Origin: Glycomyces amatae
GTDB taxonomy: Bacteria > Actinomycetota > Actinomycetes > Mycobacteriales > Micromonosporaceae
Assembly (NCBI RefSeq): GCF_020991375.1
Contig: NZ_JAJLQZ010000005.1
Coordinates: 310,001 to 374,000 of the forward strand
Reading direction: 5' to 3'
Length of the DNA stretch: 64,000 bases
This document shows positions 1-8,076 of the stretch, one piece after another (within the stretch, counting starts at the first letter, position 1; each line of letters starts with the position of its first letter). The notes below the pieces were generated by a model. It was not told the DNA's origin and did not search any database. It saw only the letters and a program-made list of their open reading frames with translations. A program made the translations under genes and the position numbers.

Positions 1-226
1 TCCCGACCACGGCGAGGCGCCGGTCCAGGTGGCGGGCGCCCACGTGCGAGAACAGCGCCAGCGTCGCCACCGCCCAGCCCACGCCGATGGCGAGGAACCG
101 GATGGCCTGGCCCTGCATGTCGCTGCGCGCGGCGTAGAACGCCAGCGGCAGCGCGACGACCAGCAGCAGCGCGGCGCGGCGGCGCCCCGTCTCCCGCAGG
201 CTCGTCCCTGCGATCGTCCACAGCAT
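1..226 (-). CDS. ABC-2 type transporter permease, N-terminal part (cut by window edge)
   Basis: Only the first 75 codons are present. They start at an ATG whose first two bases share a TGATG overlap with the stop of the upstream ATPase gene. The visible protein begins MLWTIAGTSLRE, has a basic RRR patch and then a hydrophobic segment ending near residue 32 (LLLVVALPLAFYAA), followed by a second one around residues 43-59. This is the usual start of an ABC-2 membrane subunit. It is the third gene of a PadR-ATPase-permease operon, so it most likely forms the membrane channel for the ATPase next to it. The substrate cannot be told. Confidence 0.7.
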   Translation of the reverse strand, partial: MLWTIAGTSLRETGRRRAALLLVVALPLAFYAARSDMQGQAIRFLAIGVGWAVATLALFSHVGARHLDRRLAVVG

Positions 227-1044
227 CAGCGGTCCTCCGCTCCCTTGAGTTCGAGCACGTGGTCGACGCGGTCGAGGTCGTGCAGCAGGTGCGTCACCAC
301 GAGCACTCCCGCGCCCGCGTCGCGCCAGGCGTAGACCTGCGACCACAGGTCCAGATAGGAGTCCTGGTCGAAGCCCTGGTACGGCTCGTCGAGCAGGATC
401 AGGTCCGGCCGGTGCAGCTCGCCGAGGACGACGTTGAGCTTCTGTCGGGTGCCGCCGGACAGCTGTGCCGCGACGGTCCCCGCTCGCGGGCGCCACCCCA
501 GTCCCGCCGCCAGGTGCGTCCCGGTGGCCACGGCCCGCTTGGCTCCCATGCCGTGCGCCCCGCCGAAGAGCCGGAAGTGCTCGTCGGCGGTGAGGTAGGG
601 CGCGGTGCCGTGCTGCTGCGGCGCGTAGCCGATCCGCGCGGTGCGCTCCACGAGGCCCGAGGTCGCCTTCGACGCCCCGGCGCAGATGTCGAGCAGCGTG
701 GACTTGCCGGAGCCGTTCGCGCCCACCACGGCCGCGACCTCGCCCGCGCGCAGCGTCAGGTCGACGCCGCGCAGCACCTCGCGGCGCCGGTACCGCTTCG
801 TCACGCCGGTCAGGCGCAGGACCACCGGCCCGCGGGCCCGGGGCAGCGCCGCGAGGGGGGCGGGCCGGGCGGCCCTGGCGATGCCGGCCGCGTACGCCGC
901 GGCCGGGCCGAAGAGCTCGGCCGGGGGCAGCCCCGCGGCCCGCGCCTCGTCGCGGCTGTCCGCGGCCAGCCGCCGCGCCTCACCGGGGGCCACGCCGCGC
1001 TCGACGAGGAGGCGCGCGAAGGACTCGTGCCACTGGTCGGTCAC
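226..1044 (-). CDS. ABC transporter ATP-binding protein
   Basis: A 272-residue protein starting at GTG (VTDQWHESFA), which overlaps the PadR stop as GTGA. An N-terminal stretch of about 70 residues, rich in Ala and Arg and containing a SRDEARAAGLPP helix, precedes the nucleotide-binding domain. The domain shows the Walker A motif VGANGSGKST, the ABC signature LSGGTRQKLN, the Walker B LILLDEPYQGFD and the switch His in VVTHLLHDL. The extra N-terminal helical region is unusual and may bind the PadR protein or the permease; this is inference. The gene would power export by the downstream ABC-2 permease. The longer reading frame running upstream lies over the PadR gene and is not used. Confidence 0.88.
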   Translation of the reverse strand: MTDQWHESFARLLVERGVAPGEARRLAADSRDEARAAGLPPAELFGPAAAYAAGIARAARPAPLAALPRARGPVVLRLTGVTKRYRRREVLRGVDLTLRAGEVAAVVGANGSGKSTLLDICAGASKATSGLVERTARIGYAPQQHGTAPYLTADEHFRLFGGAHGMGAKRAVATGTHLAAGLGWRPRAGTVAAQLSGGTRQKLNVVLGELHRPDLILLDEPYQGFDQDSYLDLWSQVYAWRDAGAGVLVVTHLLHDLDRVDHVLELKGAEDR

Positions 1045-1385
1045 GGCCGCTCCACCTCCGTCGCCGCGGTCATGCGGTCCATGACGTCGCGGAACTCCCG
1101 CCACACCGCGACGCGCTCGGCCGCGGCGGCCCGCCCCTCGGCGGTCAGCTCGTAGTACTTGCGGCGCGGGCCCACATCGGACGCCGCCCAGTCGGCCCGC
1201 ACCAGACTCTGCTTCTCGAGGCGCAGGAGCGAGGGGTAGAGGGTCCCGCCGGGGATGTCCCCGAACCCGGAGCGCGCCAGCCGCTGCGCGAGCCCGACGC
1301 CGTAGTCGCGGCGCTCGAGCAGCAGGCAGAGCAGGCACAGGTCCAGGAAACCGTGCAGCCATTGCTGTCTCATCGAATCCAACAC
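1041..1385 (-). CDS. PadR-family transcriptional regulator
   Basis: A 114-residue winged-helix protein. The N-terminal region matches the PadR fold: a helix with LLLERRDYGVGLAQRL, then FGDIPGGTLYPSLLRLEKQSLV (recognition helix and wing) and RRKYYELTAEGRAA. It heads the operon with the ABC ATPase and permease, the common arrangement in which PadR represses its own transporter and is released by the transported drug. Starts at GTG 1385 or ATG 1373 are possible. The promoter -10 lies 7 nt upstream of GTG 1385, which suggests a leaderless transcript starting at that GTG. There is no Shine-Dalgarno sequence in front of it. Confidence 0.88.
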   Translation of the reverse strand: MLDSMRQQWLHGFLDLCLLCLLLERRDYGVGLAQRLARSGFGDIPGGTLYPSLLRLEKQSLVRADWAASDVGPRRKYYELTAEGRAAAAERVAVWREFRDVMDRMTAATEVERP

Positions 1386-1392
1386 GGTAGAA

Positions 1393-1421
1393 AGGCTAAC
1401 TGACTAGCGGTAGATAGTCAA
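1393..1421 (-). promoter_or_regulatory. Promoter of the PadR-ABC operon with internal operator
   Basis: On the minus strand a -35 TTGACT (1416-1421) and a -10 TAGCCT (1393-1398) are 17 bp apart. The spacer and -35 are covered by the inverted repeat GACTA-N8-TAGTC (1402-1419), a likely binding site for the PadR protein. A dimer bound here would block RNA polymerase, giving autorepression. Confidence 0.6.
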
Positions 1422-1658
1422 ACTACTTACTGGGGTCGGCGCGCCCTCGCGGAGACGGGCCCGCCGGGCCGCCGCGGCTCTCCGCGACGCCCGGCCGCAG
1501 CCATGGGTCTCGAACGGCCCCACCGGGTACGCCCACGCGCCCGATCCTTCGGCACGCGGGCCCGTCAGGCCCGCCGGTCCCCAACGCGCATCCGGCCCTT
1601 CGACGGTGATGTCGTTTCGCGGCCAGCCTCCAGGCGACACCGATGGTTCGATTGCAGC

Positions 1659-2471
1659 ATGACGAACGACAAGGCCGCCCGCTTCCGCTCCCTCCACACC
1701 ACGCCCCCGCTGCTCCTGCCGAACTGCTGGGACGCGGCCAGCGCCGCGGTCGTCGCCGCCGCGGGCGCTCCCGCGATCGCGACCACCAGCGCCGGGATCG
1801 CCTGGAGCCTCGGCTTCCCCGACGGCGACGCGATCGACCGTGAGACGGCCGTCGCCGCGATAGCGCGCGTGGCCCGGTCGGTGGACCTGCCGGTCACGGC
1901 CGACATCGAGTCCGGGTTCGGGGCGACGGCGAAGGACGTCGCCGCGACGCTCGCCGCGGTCGCCGATGCCGGTGCGGTCGGCGTCAACATCGAGGACTCC
2001 GTGGCGGCGGCGCCGGGCGTCCTGCGCCCGGTCGCCGAGCAGGCCGAGCGCGTCGCGGCCGCCCGCGAAGGGGCGGGCGCGGACGTGTTCGTCAACGCGC
2101 GCACCGACGTCTACCTCGCGGGGATCGGCGAGGAGGCCACCCGCTTCGACGCCGTGGTGGAACGGGCCGCGGCGTACGCCGAAGCGGGCGCGGACGGGAT
2201 CTTCGTGCCCGGCGTGACCGATCCGGCGGTCATCGCCGAACTGGTGCGGTCGGTCCGCCTGCCGCTGAACGTCCTGGCGGGTCCGGGCGCGCCCGCGCCG
2301 TCCGCGCTCGCGCGACTCGGCGTGGCCCGCATCAGCCTCGGCTCGAGCGTCGCCGCCGCCGCGTACGCGGCGGCCCGCCGGGCGACCGCCGCGCTTCTCG
2401 AAGCGGACGCGTACGACGTGGACGCGGGCGGTCTCGACTACGGCGCCATGCAGGGCCTGCTCTCCCGCTGA
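1659..2471 (+). CDS. Isocitrate lyase/PEP mutase superfamily protein
   Basis: A 270-residue TIM-barrel protein of the isocitrate lyase/phosphoenolpyruvate mutase superfamily. Seen are the N-terminal substrate segment LPNCWDAASAAVV, the strand TTSAGIAWSLGFPDG, the metal-binding acidic motifs ADIESGFG and GVNIEDS, and NARTDVYL near the active site. The KKCGH loop of true isocitrate lyases is absent, so the protein belongs to the broad group of C-C or P-C lyases such as oxaloacetate hydrolases and 2-methylisocitrate lyase-like enzymes. The exact substrate is not known. The ATG at 1659 was chosen because the barrel starts right after it; the frame stays open further upstream but that part is not conserved-looking. 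It stands alone, not in an operon. Confidence 0.8.
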   Translation: MTNDKAARFRSLHTTPPLLLPNCWDAASAAVVAAAGAPAIATTSAGIAWSLGFPDGDAIDRETAVAAIARVARSVDLPVTADIESGFGATAKDVAATLAAVADAGAVGVNIEDSVAAAPGVLRPVAEQAERVAAAREGAGADVFVNARTDVYLAGIGEEATRFDAVVERAAAYAEAGADGIFVPGVTDPAVIAELVRSVRLPLNVLAGPGAPAPSALARLGVARISLGSSVAAAAYAAARRATAALLEADAYDVDAGGLDYGAMQGLLSR

Positions 2472-2581
2472 CACCGGTGCCCCGACGTCCGCCGGGCGGC
2501 CCCGCGCGGCGGCGTCGCCGCGCCCCGCCGCGAGGCCCGCGCCACGGGAAGATGTCGCCCGTCACCGCTATGGTGGCGGGC

Positions 2582-2944
2582 ATGTCAGAACGACCAGAAT
2601 TCGCGCGCTTCCCCAACGTGACGTTCGTCGAAGGCGAGACCGGCGACTCGGTGATCTACAGCCCCGGCGGTCCGGCCGACTCGCACCTGCGGGAGGCCTT
2701 CGCCGCCCACAGGCTCGAAGGCTCCGGCTACGACTGGCAGTCGGCGGTGCACGCCGCCCTGGTCGAGCGCGGTCCGCTGCTGGAGCGGTTCTCCTTCGAC
2801 TCCGAGGCCGGGATGTTCTGCGCCTACGGCACCGACCGCGAAGCGCTCGGCGAGGTCGCGGCGACCCTCGAAGGGCTGCTGGCGCACCCGGAGCGGCTGG
2901 TCGAGGCGCTGGCCGTCGCCGTCGAACGCGATCTCCTCGATTAG
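2582..2944 (+). CDS. Small Imm51-like protein
   Basis: A 120-residue acidic protein starting with MSERPEFARF. The C-terminal half (FDSEAGMFCAYG, followed by an EVAATLEGLL helix) resembles the Imm51 family, predicted immunity proteins of polymorphic toxin systems. The match is from memory of the family pattern and is tentative. No toxin gene is adjacent, so it could be an orphan immunity gene or a protein of another role. A TATGGT -10 element (2569-2574) lies 7 nt before the ATG with no ribosome binding site, so the mRNA is probably leaderless. Its stop codon overlaps the stop of the convergent thioesterase gene by 3 nt. Confidence 0.5.
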   Translation: MSERPEFARFPNVTFVEGETGDSVIYSPGGPADSHLREAFAAHRLEGSGYDWQSAVHAALVERGPLLERFSFDSEAGMFCAYGTDREALGEVAATLEGLLAHPERLVEALAVAVERDLLD

Positions 2945-3396
2945 CTCGCCTCGCCCTTGGGCTCGTCCCGGATCATGCAGGTCAGGCGGCCGGTGCAGAC
3001 GCGCCGGCCCTCCTCGTCGCTCACGACGACCTCGTAGGTCGCGGTCGAGCGGCCGCGGTGGATCGGGGTCGCCACCGCCTCGACCGTGCCCGAACGGACC
3101 GCCCGGTGGTGCGTCGCGTTGAGGTCCACGCCGACCGCGATCCTGCCCGGCCCGGCGTGGAGCATCGACCCGATCGAGCCGAGCGTCTCGACCAGCACCG
3201 CCGAGGCCCCGCCGTGCAGCAGCCCGTACGGCTGCCGGTTCCCCTCGACCGCCATCCGCGCCACGACGCGCTCCGGCGCGGCCTCGACCACGTCGACCCC
3301 CATGCGGTCGCCCAGCTCTCCGGCGGAGAACAGCCTGTCGAGGTCCATGCCCGCACCGGCGAACCGGTCGAGCACCTCAGGGGGGAATTCGGTCAT
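2941..3396 (-). CDS. PaaI-type hotdog-fold thioesterase
   Basis: A 151-residue single hotdog domain. The motif YGLLHGGASAVLVETLGS carries the conserved HGG and the catalytic-region acidic residue on the central helix. It is followed by VGVDLNATHHRAVRSG and a final strand region VCTGRLTCMIRD. Such enzymes hydrolyse acyl-CoA or aryl-CoA thioesters in the cytoplasm. The start MTEFPPEV is the first Met that fits the usual family length; a much longer open frame upstream runs antisense to other sequence and is rejected. No operon partner is seen. Confidence 0.85.
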   Translation of the reverse strand: MTEFPPEVLDRFAGAGMDLDRLFSAGELGDRMGVDVVEAAPERVVARMAVEGNRQPYGLLHGGASAVLVETLGSIGSMLHAGPGRIAVGVDLNATHHRAVRSGTVEAVATPIHRGRSTATYEVVVSDEEGRRVCTGRLTCMIRDEPKGEAS

Positions 3397-3480
3397 CTCT
3401 CGCGGCTCCGTTCCGTCTCGGCCCGCGGCGCGGGTCCCGGCACAGTCTAGGAGCCTCGGACGCGCCGGGGACATCGCCGC

Positions 3481-3568
3481 GGCCGTGCCGCCCACGGGCG
3501 GGGCCGGCGTCGGGCCCGGCCCACGAGTCCCACACCGCCAGGCCGTGCCGCCCACGGGCGGGGCCGGC
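3481..3568. repeat. 28-bp direct repeat, two copies 60 bp apart
   Basis: Positions 3481-3508 and 3541-3568 are identical over 28 bases (GGCCGTGCCGCCCACGGGCG and eight more). Each copy contains a small GCCG/CGGC dyad. They lie upstream of the thioesterase gene and just beyond the esterase terminator. The role is unknown. Confidence 0.75.
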
Positions 3569-3573
3569 ATCAC

Positions 3574-3608
3574 GGCGGGGCCGCGGGCGAATCGCCCGCG
3601 GCCCCGCC
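3574..3608 (-). terminator. Strong hairpin terminator downstream of the CE1 esterase
   Basis: A perfect 17-bp GC-rich stem (3574-3590 with 3592-3608) folds with only a few bases at its tip. It begins 15 nt past the esterase stop codon on the minus strand. There is no long T-run, as is common in actinomycetes. Confidence 0.65.
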
Positions 3609-3623
3609 GTTCTCCAGGGGGTG

Positions 3624-4940
3624 TCAAGCAGGTGTGCAGGTCACCGCCGGGGCCACTGCCGCCCCCGTGCCGATGAAGCCCCAGGCCGACGCCTTGGTCT
3701 GGCCCGCGTTCACCGTACCGTTCCAGTCCACATCGGTCGCGGTCACGGTCGACCCGCTCGTGGTCACCGTCGCGTTCCAGGAGCTGGAGATCGTCTGCCC
3801 TGCCGGCCAGGTCCACGTCAGCCTCCAGCCGCTGATCGCGGCGTCGCCCGCCGTCACGTCCACGTCGGCCTGCCAGCCCGAGTTCCACGAGCTGACCACC
3901 TTGACCGCGGCCGAGCATCCGCCCGCGGGCTCCGTCGGCTCGTCCGTGGTCGGCTCGTCCGTGGTCGGCTCGTCCGGCGAGGTCGTCGGCTCCGCGTCCG
4001 TGTCGTACCCGAAGAACTCCAGCGCCCTGGACGCCATGCCCCACGAGTACAGGTTGTGGCTCACGCCCTGGAGGCTGATCGCCTCGACCGCCGCCTGGGC
4101 CCCGGTGCCGCCGTAGCGGGTCCGGTTCCAGTTCGCCTGCGGCGTGTCGGAGAGGTCCGGGGTCTGGTCGGTGCCGTGGACGTTCGTCCACTGGTCGATC
4201 TGCTCCTGGAAGTTCGGGTAGGCCAGCGTCTCGTCGTTGGTGCCGTGCCAGATCTGCATCCGCGGCCACGGCCCCGAGTAGCCGGGGTTGTTCGCCCGCA
4301 CCGCGTCGCCCCACTGCTGCGGGGTCCGGTCGATCTGCCCGCCGGAGCACTGCGAGTTCCACTCCGAGCCGTTGTCGGTCGCGAAGCACGTGTACGGGAC
4401 CCCCGAGAACGCCGCGCCCGCCGCGAACACCTCGGGGTAGACCGCCAGCATCACGTTGGTCATCATCGCGCCCGAGGACACGCCGGTGGAGTAGACCTGG
4501 TCCGGGTCCACGTTGTACTCCGCGTCGACCCAGTCCATCATGGACTTGATGCCGACGGAGTCGCTGCCGCCGCCGGACAGCGAGGCCTGGGACGAGACGT
4601 CCCAGCACTTGCTCGCGCGCGTCACCGACGGGTACAGCACGACGAACCCGTACTGGTCGGCCAGCTGGGCCCATTCGGTCCCGCTGTGGAAGGCCGGGCC
4701 CGACCCGGTGCAGTAGTGGATGGCCACCACGAGCGCCGGCTCCGGGTCGACGTTATCGGGCACGTACAGGTACATCTGGAGGTTGCTCGGGTTGTTCCCG
4801 AAGTCCGTGATCTCGGTCAGGCTCGCCGCGCTGGCCGGCCTGGGCATCATGACCGCGACGAGCGCGGTCGCCGCGACGAAGACGGCGGCCGCCGCCGCGA
4901 CCAGTCCTCGCCGCACGCGGGGGTGGGTTGCAACTGACAT
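3624..4940 (-). CDS. Secreted CE1 esterase (acetylxylan/feruloyl type or PHB depolymerase-like) with CBM2
   Basis: A 438-residue secreted enzyme. Residues 1-38 form a signal peptide (basic RRG, hydrophobic AAAAAVFVAATALVAVMM, then ASA). Residues about 40-315 are an alpha/beta hydrolase of the CE1/PHB-depolymerase group: oxyanion region VAIHYCTGSG, nucleophile elbow STGVSSGAMM, Asp in HGTND and the last catalytic His in LQGVSHN. A linker of repeated PTTDEPTTDE follows. The C-terminal ~100 residues are a CBM2 cellulose-binding module with CSAAVKVVSSWNSGWQ, WTWPAGQTI and a terminal TCTP. Enzymes of this type remove acetyl or feruloyl groups from xylan. Start ATG 4940 precedes the signal peptide and has GAGAGGACCCC upstream. 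A CebR-like box overlaps its promoter, so induction by cello- or xylo-oligosaccharides is likely. Confidence 0.88.
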   Translation of the reverse strand: MSVATHPRVRRGLVAAAAAVFVAATALVAVMMPRPASAASLTEITDFGNNPSNLQMYLYVPDNVDPEPALVVAIHYCTGSGPAFHSGTEWAQLADQYGFVVLYPSVTRASKCWDVSSQASLSGGGSDSVGIKSMMDWVDAEYNVDPDQVYSTGVSSGAMMTNVMLAVYPEVFAAGAAFSGVPYTCFATDNGSEWNSQCSGGQIDRTPQQWGDAVRANNPGYSGPWPRMQIWHGTNDETLAYPNFQEQIDQWTNVHGTDQTPDLSDTPQANWNRTRYGGTGAQAAVEAISLQGVSHNLYSWGMASRALEFFGYDTDAEPTTSPDEPTTDEPTTDEPTEPAGGCSAAVKVVSSWNSGWQADVDVTAGDAAISGWRLTWTWPAGQTISSSWNATVTTSGSTVTATDVDWNGTVNAGQTKASAWGFIGTGAAVAPAVTCTPA

Positions 4941-5035
4941 GGGGTCCTCTCTTGACGCTGCCGGGGGCGTCGAGACGGCCCGGGGGAGCGGGCCGTGCGA
5001 GCCGAAGCGCGATGGATCGCTGTGAGGGTCCATGT

Positions 5036-5073
5036 ACTATATATCTAAAAGTTTCGATATGCAAGCGCTTCCA
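5036..5073 (-). promoter_or_regulatory. Promoter of the CE1 esterase with CebR-like and CGAAA-type boxes
   Basis: Minus strand: -35 TTGCAT (5059-5064) and -10 TATAGT (5036-5041), spacer 17 bp. The near-palindrome TGGAAGCGCTTGCA (5060-5073) overlaps the -35 and resembles the LacI-family CebR operator (TGGGAGCGCTCCCA). Inside the spacer, CGAAACTTTTAG (5045-5056) resembles the CGAAA-N-TTTCG motif known upstream of Streptomyces xylanase genes. Confidence 0.6.
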
Positions 5074-5103
5074 TCGCGTGTCCTCGCACCCGGCGCCCGC
5101 CCC

Positions 5104-5739
5104 TCAGGCGCGTTCTCCCGCAGCCGCCGCGATGCCCAGGCCGATCATGGCCGTGCCCCCGGCGCGCCCGAGGACCAGCCGCGGCCGCGGCCGCTTCAGC
5201 GCCTCCCGCGCCGCCGAGGCCGCCACGCCCCACACCGTGTCGCACGCCGCGCACAGCACCGCGAACACCCCGCCCAGCAGCAGCATCTGCGCGGTCGCCG
5301 AACCGGACCCGGCGTCGATGAACTGCGGCAGGATCGCCAGGAAGAACAGGATCGACTTCGGGTTCAGCAGCCCCACCGCGAACCCCTCGGCCATCGTCGC
5401 CAGGGCCCGCCCGCGCCCGCCCGCCTCGGCCTCCGGGGCCTCCATGAGGCCCTTGCGGTCCCGCAGCGCCTTGACGCCCAGGTAGACCAGGTACGCCGCG
5501 CCCGCGTACTTGACGACCGCGAACGCCAGCGCCGACTCCTGGACGAGCGCCCCGAGCCCGACCGCGACCAGCGCCGAGGCGCAGAAGGTCCCGAGCGCGT
5601 TGCCCCAGGCGGTGAGCACGGCCCGCTTGCGGCCGTAAGCGATGGCCCGGCTGACGGTGAACATGACCGACGGCCCGGGGACGACGATGAGGATCAGCGA
5701 GGCGGCGGTGAACGCCAGGAACTGCGCGGTGCTCGGCAT
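5104..5739 (-). CDS. LysE-family amino-acid exporter
   Basis: A 211-residue integral membrane protein with about six hydrophobic segments. The signature of the LysE/RhtB group is clear: FTAASLILIVVPGPSVMFTVSRAIAYGRKR near the N-terminus and FAVGLLNPKSILFFLAILPQFI in the middle. The family exports basic or neutral amino acids and related small molecules across the cytoplasmic membrane. The start MPSTAQFL is chosen because it directly precedes the first membrane helix; the longer open frame overlaps the divergent membrane protein gene. It is a single gene transcribed away from its neighbour. Confidence 0.88.
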   Translation of the reverse strand: MPSTAQFLAFTAASLILIVVPGPSVMFTVSRAIAYGRKRAVLTAWGNALGTFCASALVAVGLGALVQESALAFAVVKYAGAAYLVYLGVKALRDRKGLMEAPEAEAGGRGRALATMAEGFAVGLLNPKSILFFLAILPQFIDAGSGSATAQMLLLGGVFAVLCAACDTVWGVAASAAREALKRPRPRLVLGRAGGTAMIGLGIAAAAGERA

Positions 5740-5861
5740 AGGGGGATCGAACCACCCCGACGCCCCCTCGGCAACCGCTATTCCCGTCCCGCGGACGGGT
5801 CCGGATCGGACAGGCGCATGATAGGGAATCCTGTCCACCCCCTTTCCACACAGGAGACCGC

Positions 5862-7499
5862 ATGGACCGCCCCACCGGCACGGGGACCCGGCCGCACGCG
5901 CACGACCCGGCACCGGCGCCCCGCCGCGCCGCCTCCCCGGCCTACCGGCCGCCGCCGCATCCGCTGGGCGGGGCCGCCCGCGCCGCCGGGGGCCTGGCCC
6001 TGCTGGTCGTCCCGGTCGCCGCCCTCGTCCTGGCGTACGTGCTCCCCACGTTCCGCACCGTCCAGCTCAGCCGCCTCGAGCACTTCGGGACCTTCGGCGA
6101 CTCCGACACCGTGGGCCCGGCCAACTACGACGACCTGCTCGCCGGCGGCGCCTTCGCCGGCGGCCTCGCCCGACTCGCGGGCCCGATCCTCGTGTCCGTC
6201 CTCATCGGAGCCGTCCTGGCGCCCCTGCTGGCCCGGCTCCTCCACCGCTCCGGCCCCGGCGGCCGCGCCGCCGCCCGGATCGCCGCCGCCGCGCTGGCGG
6301 TCACCTTCGCGCCCACCGCGCTCACCGTCGCCTGGATCGCGGACCGCGCCCTGTCCGGCCGCGAACCGGGCGTGTACGACTGGGCCGGACTGCTCGCCGG
6401 GGTCGTGCTCGGTCTCGGCGTCCTCGCGGGCCTCGCCGCCCAGCGCGGCGCCGCCGCCGACCGGCCCGCCGCCGCGCCCCTGGCCGTGGCCGCCCTCAGC
6501 GCCCTCGCCCTGGTCGCCGCGGGCCTCCAGACCTTCGCCTACGGCTCGGTCGGCCGCGTCCCGCAGGACGCCCCGCCGCCGGTCGTCCAGATCTACGACG
6601 CCCTCTACGTCGGCCGGGACGTCGGCACCGCCGCGGCGGCCTCCGTGCTCCTCATGGCGGTCCTCGCGGGCCTCGGCCTCGCCGCGGCCGTCCTGTTCCT
6701 GCTGTCCCGCATCAGGATCGACGTCGTCCCCGGACCCGACGACCCCGCCCGCGCCCGGCCCGCCGCGTTCACCGGGGGGATCGCGCTGCTCGTCCTCGCG
6801 GTCGCCGCCGCCGGCGTCTTCCTCCTGCCCTGGGTCACCCGGCTCGGCGAAGGCCCCGACGGCGACTACGACCTGTGGTTCATCATCCGCCAGACCTGGG
6901 GCCCGCCCCTGGTCACCACCGGCGTCGCCCTCGCCACGGCCGTCGTCGGCGGTTTCGCGATCGGCGCGCTGCGCCCCTTCGGCGACGCCAGCCGCTGGCT
7001 CCTGCTGCTGTTCGCGCCCTGGCTGTTCACCGGCTCCGGGCCCCTCGGGGCGGCCAACCTCGAAGCGGTCGCCGCGGAGGGCGAGTGGATGGTCATCGGC
7101 ACGTTCCCGCCCCGCGTCTGGGTCGCGATCCCCGTCCTGTTCCTGTTCACCGCGCTGTTCTGGGGCCTGGAGGACCGGCGCCGCGCGGCCCTGGAGGCGG
7201 GCGTCGGCGAGCGGGAGGCCCGCCGCGCGTTCGCGGCCGGCGCCTGGCCCATGGCGGCCCTCGCGGGGCTCGCCCTGCTCCTCGTCTTCGGGCAGGACGC
7301 GTTCTGGCAGCAGATCACCTGGCAGGACATGCTCTCCACCGGCTACATGACCCACGCCCTGGAGAACCTCGACTTCGAGCACACGGCGGTCGCCCTCGGC
7401 TACCCGCTCCCCGTCCTCGCGGTCGCCGCGATCGCGGCGGTGGCGCTGGCCGCCCGGTACCTGCCGAAGGTCGCCGTCAAGACCGGCCGCGAGCGGTGA
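5862..7499 (+). CDS. Multi-spanning membrane protein resembling sugar-type ABC permeases
   Basis: A 545-residue protein with a proline-rich cytoplasmic N-terminus (about 45 residues) and roughly twelve hydrophobic segments. The stretch LPTFRTVQLSRLEHFGTFGDS with VGPANYDDLL after the first helix looks like the start of MalF-type permeases (periplasmic loop and the Gly-x-x-Asn-Tyr motif). The second half also begins with a helix, then a long loop and more helices, as if MalF- and MalG-like halves were fused. No clear EAA loop could be picked out and no ATPase or binding protein is adjacent, so transport function is uncertain. The ATG follows AGGAG with good spacing. The stop codon lies inside the downstream terminator stem. 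Confidence 0.6.
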   Translation: MDRPTGTGTRPHAHDPAPAPRRAASPAYRPPPHPLGGAARAAGGLALLVVPVAALVLAYVLPTFRTVQLSRLEHFGTFGDSDTVGPANYDDLLAGGAFAGGLARLAGPILVSVLIGAVLAPLLARLLHRSGPGGRAAARIAAAALAVTFAPTALTVAWIADRALSGREPGVYDWAGLLAGVVLGLGVLAGLAAQRGAAADRPAAAPLAVAALSALALVAAGLQTFAYGSVGRVPQDAPPPVVQIYDALYVGRDVGTAAAASVLLMAVLAGLGLAAAVLFLLSRIRIDVVPGPDDPARARPAAFTGGIALLVLAVAAAGVFLLPWVTRLGEGPDGDYDLWFIIRQTWGPPLVTTGVALATAVVGGFAIGALRPFGDASRWLLLLFAPWLFTGSGPLGAANLEAVAAEGEWMVIGTFPPRVWVAIPVLFLFTALFWGLEDRRRAALEAGVGEREARRAFAAGAWPMAALAGLALLLVFGQDAFWQQITWQDMLSTGYMTHALENLDFEHTAVALGYPLPVLAVAAIAAVALAARYLPKVAVKTGRER

Positions 7500-7536
7500 G
7501 CGAAGGGGGCCGGCGTCCGCCGGCCCCCTTCGCTCA
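7497..7536. terminator. Bidirectional terminator containing both convergent stop codons
   Basis: A perfect 19-bp inverted repeat (7497-7515 with 7518-7536, two bases at the apex). Its left end TGAG holds the stop codon of the plus-strand membrane gene and its right end CTCA holds the stop codon of the minus-strand phosphatase gene. It can terminate both genes. Confidence 0.75.
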
Positions 7537-8076
7537 GCCGCGCACGAACTCGATGTCGTGGAAGCGCCGCGCCGCCGTGTCGTAGTGCAGCCGCGCGCCC
7601 TCCATGTACCCGAACAGCGCGCCCCACTCGTCGTGCGCGGCCTCGGGGAACAGGGCGACCAGCGCGCACTCGATGTGGCCGCCGTGGCCGATGACCAGCG
7701 CCGCGTCGCCCGGCCCGAGCGGGGCCATCAGCTCGGCCCACTGCCGCGCGAGCGCGAACGAGTAGTCGTTGACGGCGCTGCCGCGGCGGTGCACCAGCCG
7801 CGCCAGCCGCGTGAACGGGGCGCCGACGTCCTGCGACGCCGCCTGGGACTCCTGGAGGAACGCGTTCACGTTGTGCAGGGTCGGCAGCTCGGTGGTCACC
7901 GCGAAGCCCATCGCGATCGCCGTCTCCCGCGCCCGGGGCGCGACACTGGTCGCCACGACCTCGAAGGGGCCCATGAGCGTTCCCGACCAGCGGGCCAGCT
8001 CCACCCCCTCCTGGGAGAGGTGGATGGCCTCGTCCCCGTCGCGCTTGCTGTGCCGGCGGATCTCGAGCATGGGCAT
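7534..8076 (-). CDS. Histidine phosphatase (phosphoglycerate mutase-like) family protein
   Basis: A 180-residue branch-1 histidine phosphatase. It starts MPMLEIRRHSKRDGDEA; RHS takes the place of the usual RHG and carries the nucleophilic His. Further motifs are TSVAPRARETAIAM (second Arg), and VIGHGGHIECALV, which holds the second catalytic His. Members dephosphorylate small metabolites or proteins; the substrate is not predictable. ATG 8076 is preferred because AAGAGA lies about 11 nt upstream. ATG 8070 is also possible. It stands alone. Confidence 0.82.
   Translation of the reverse strand: MPMLEIRRHSKRDGDEAIHLSQEGVELARWSGTLMGPFEVVATSVAPRARETAIAMGFAVTTELPTLHNVNAFLQESQAASQDVGAPFTRLARLVHRRGSAVNDYSFALARQWAELMAPLGPGDAALVIGHGGHIECALVALFPEAAHDEWGALFGYMEGARLHYDTAARRFHDIEFVRG

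Noticed and set aside
3397-4674. Long upstream extension of the thioesterase frame
   Set aside because: Antisense and out of frame with the secreted esterase; GC-rich DNA gives such open frames by chance.
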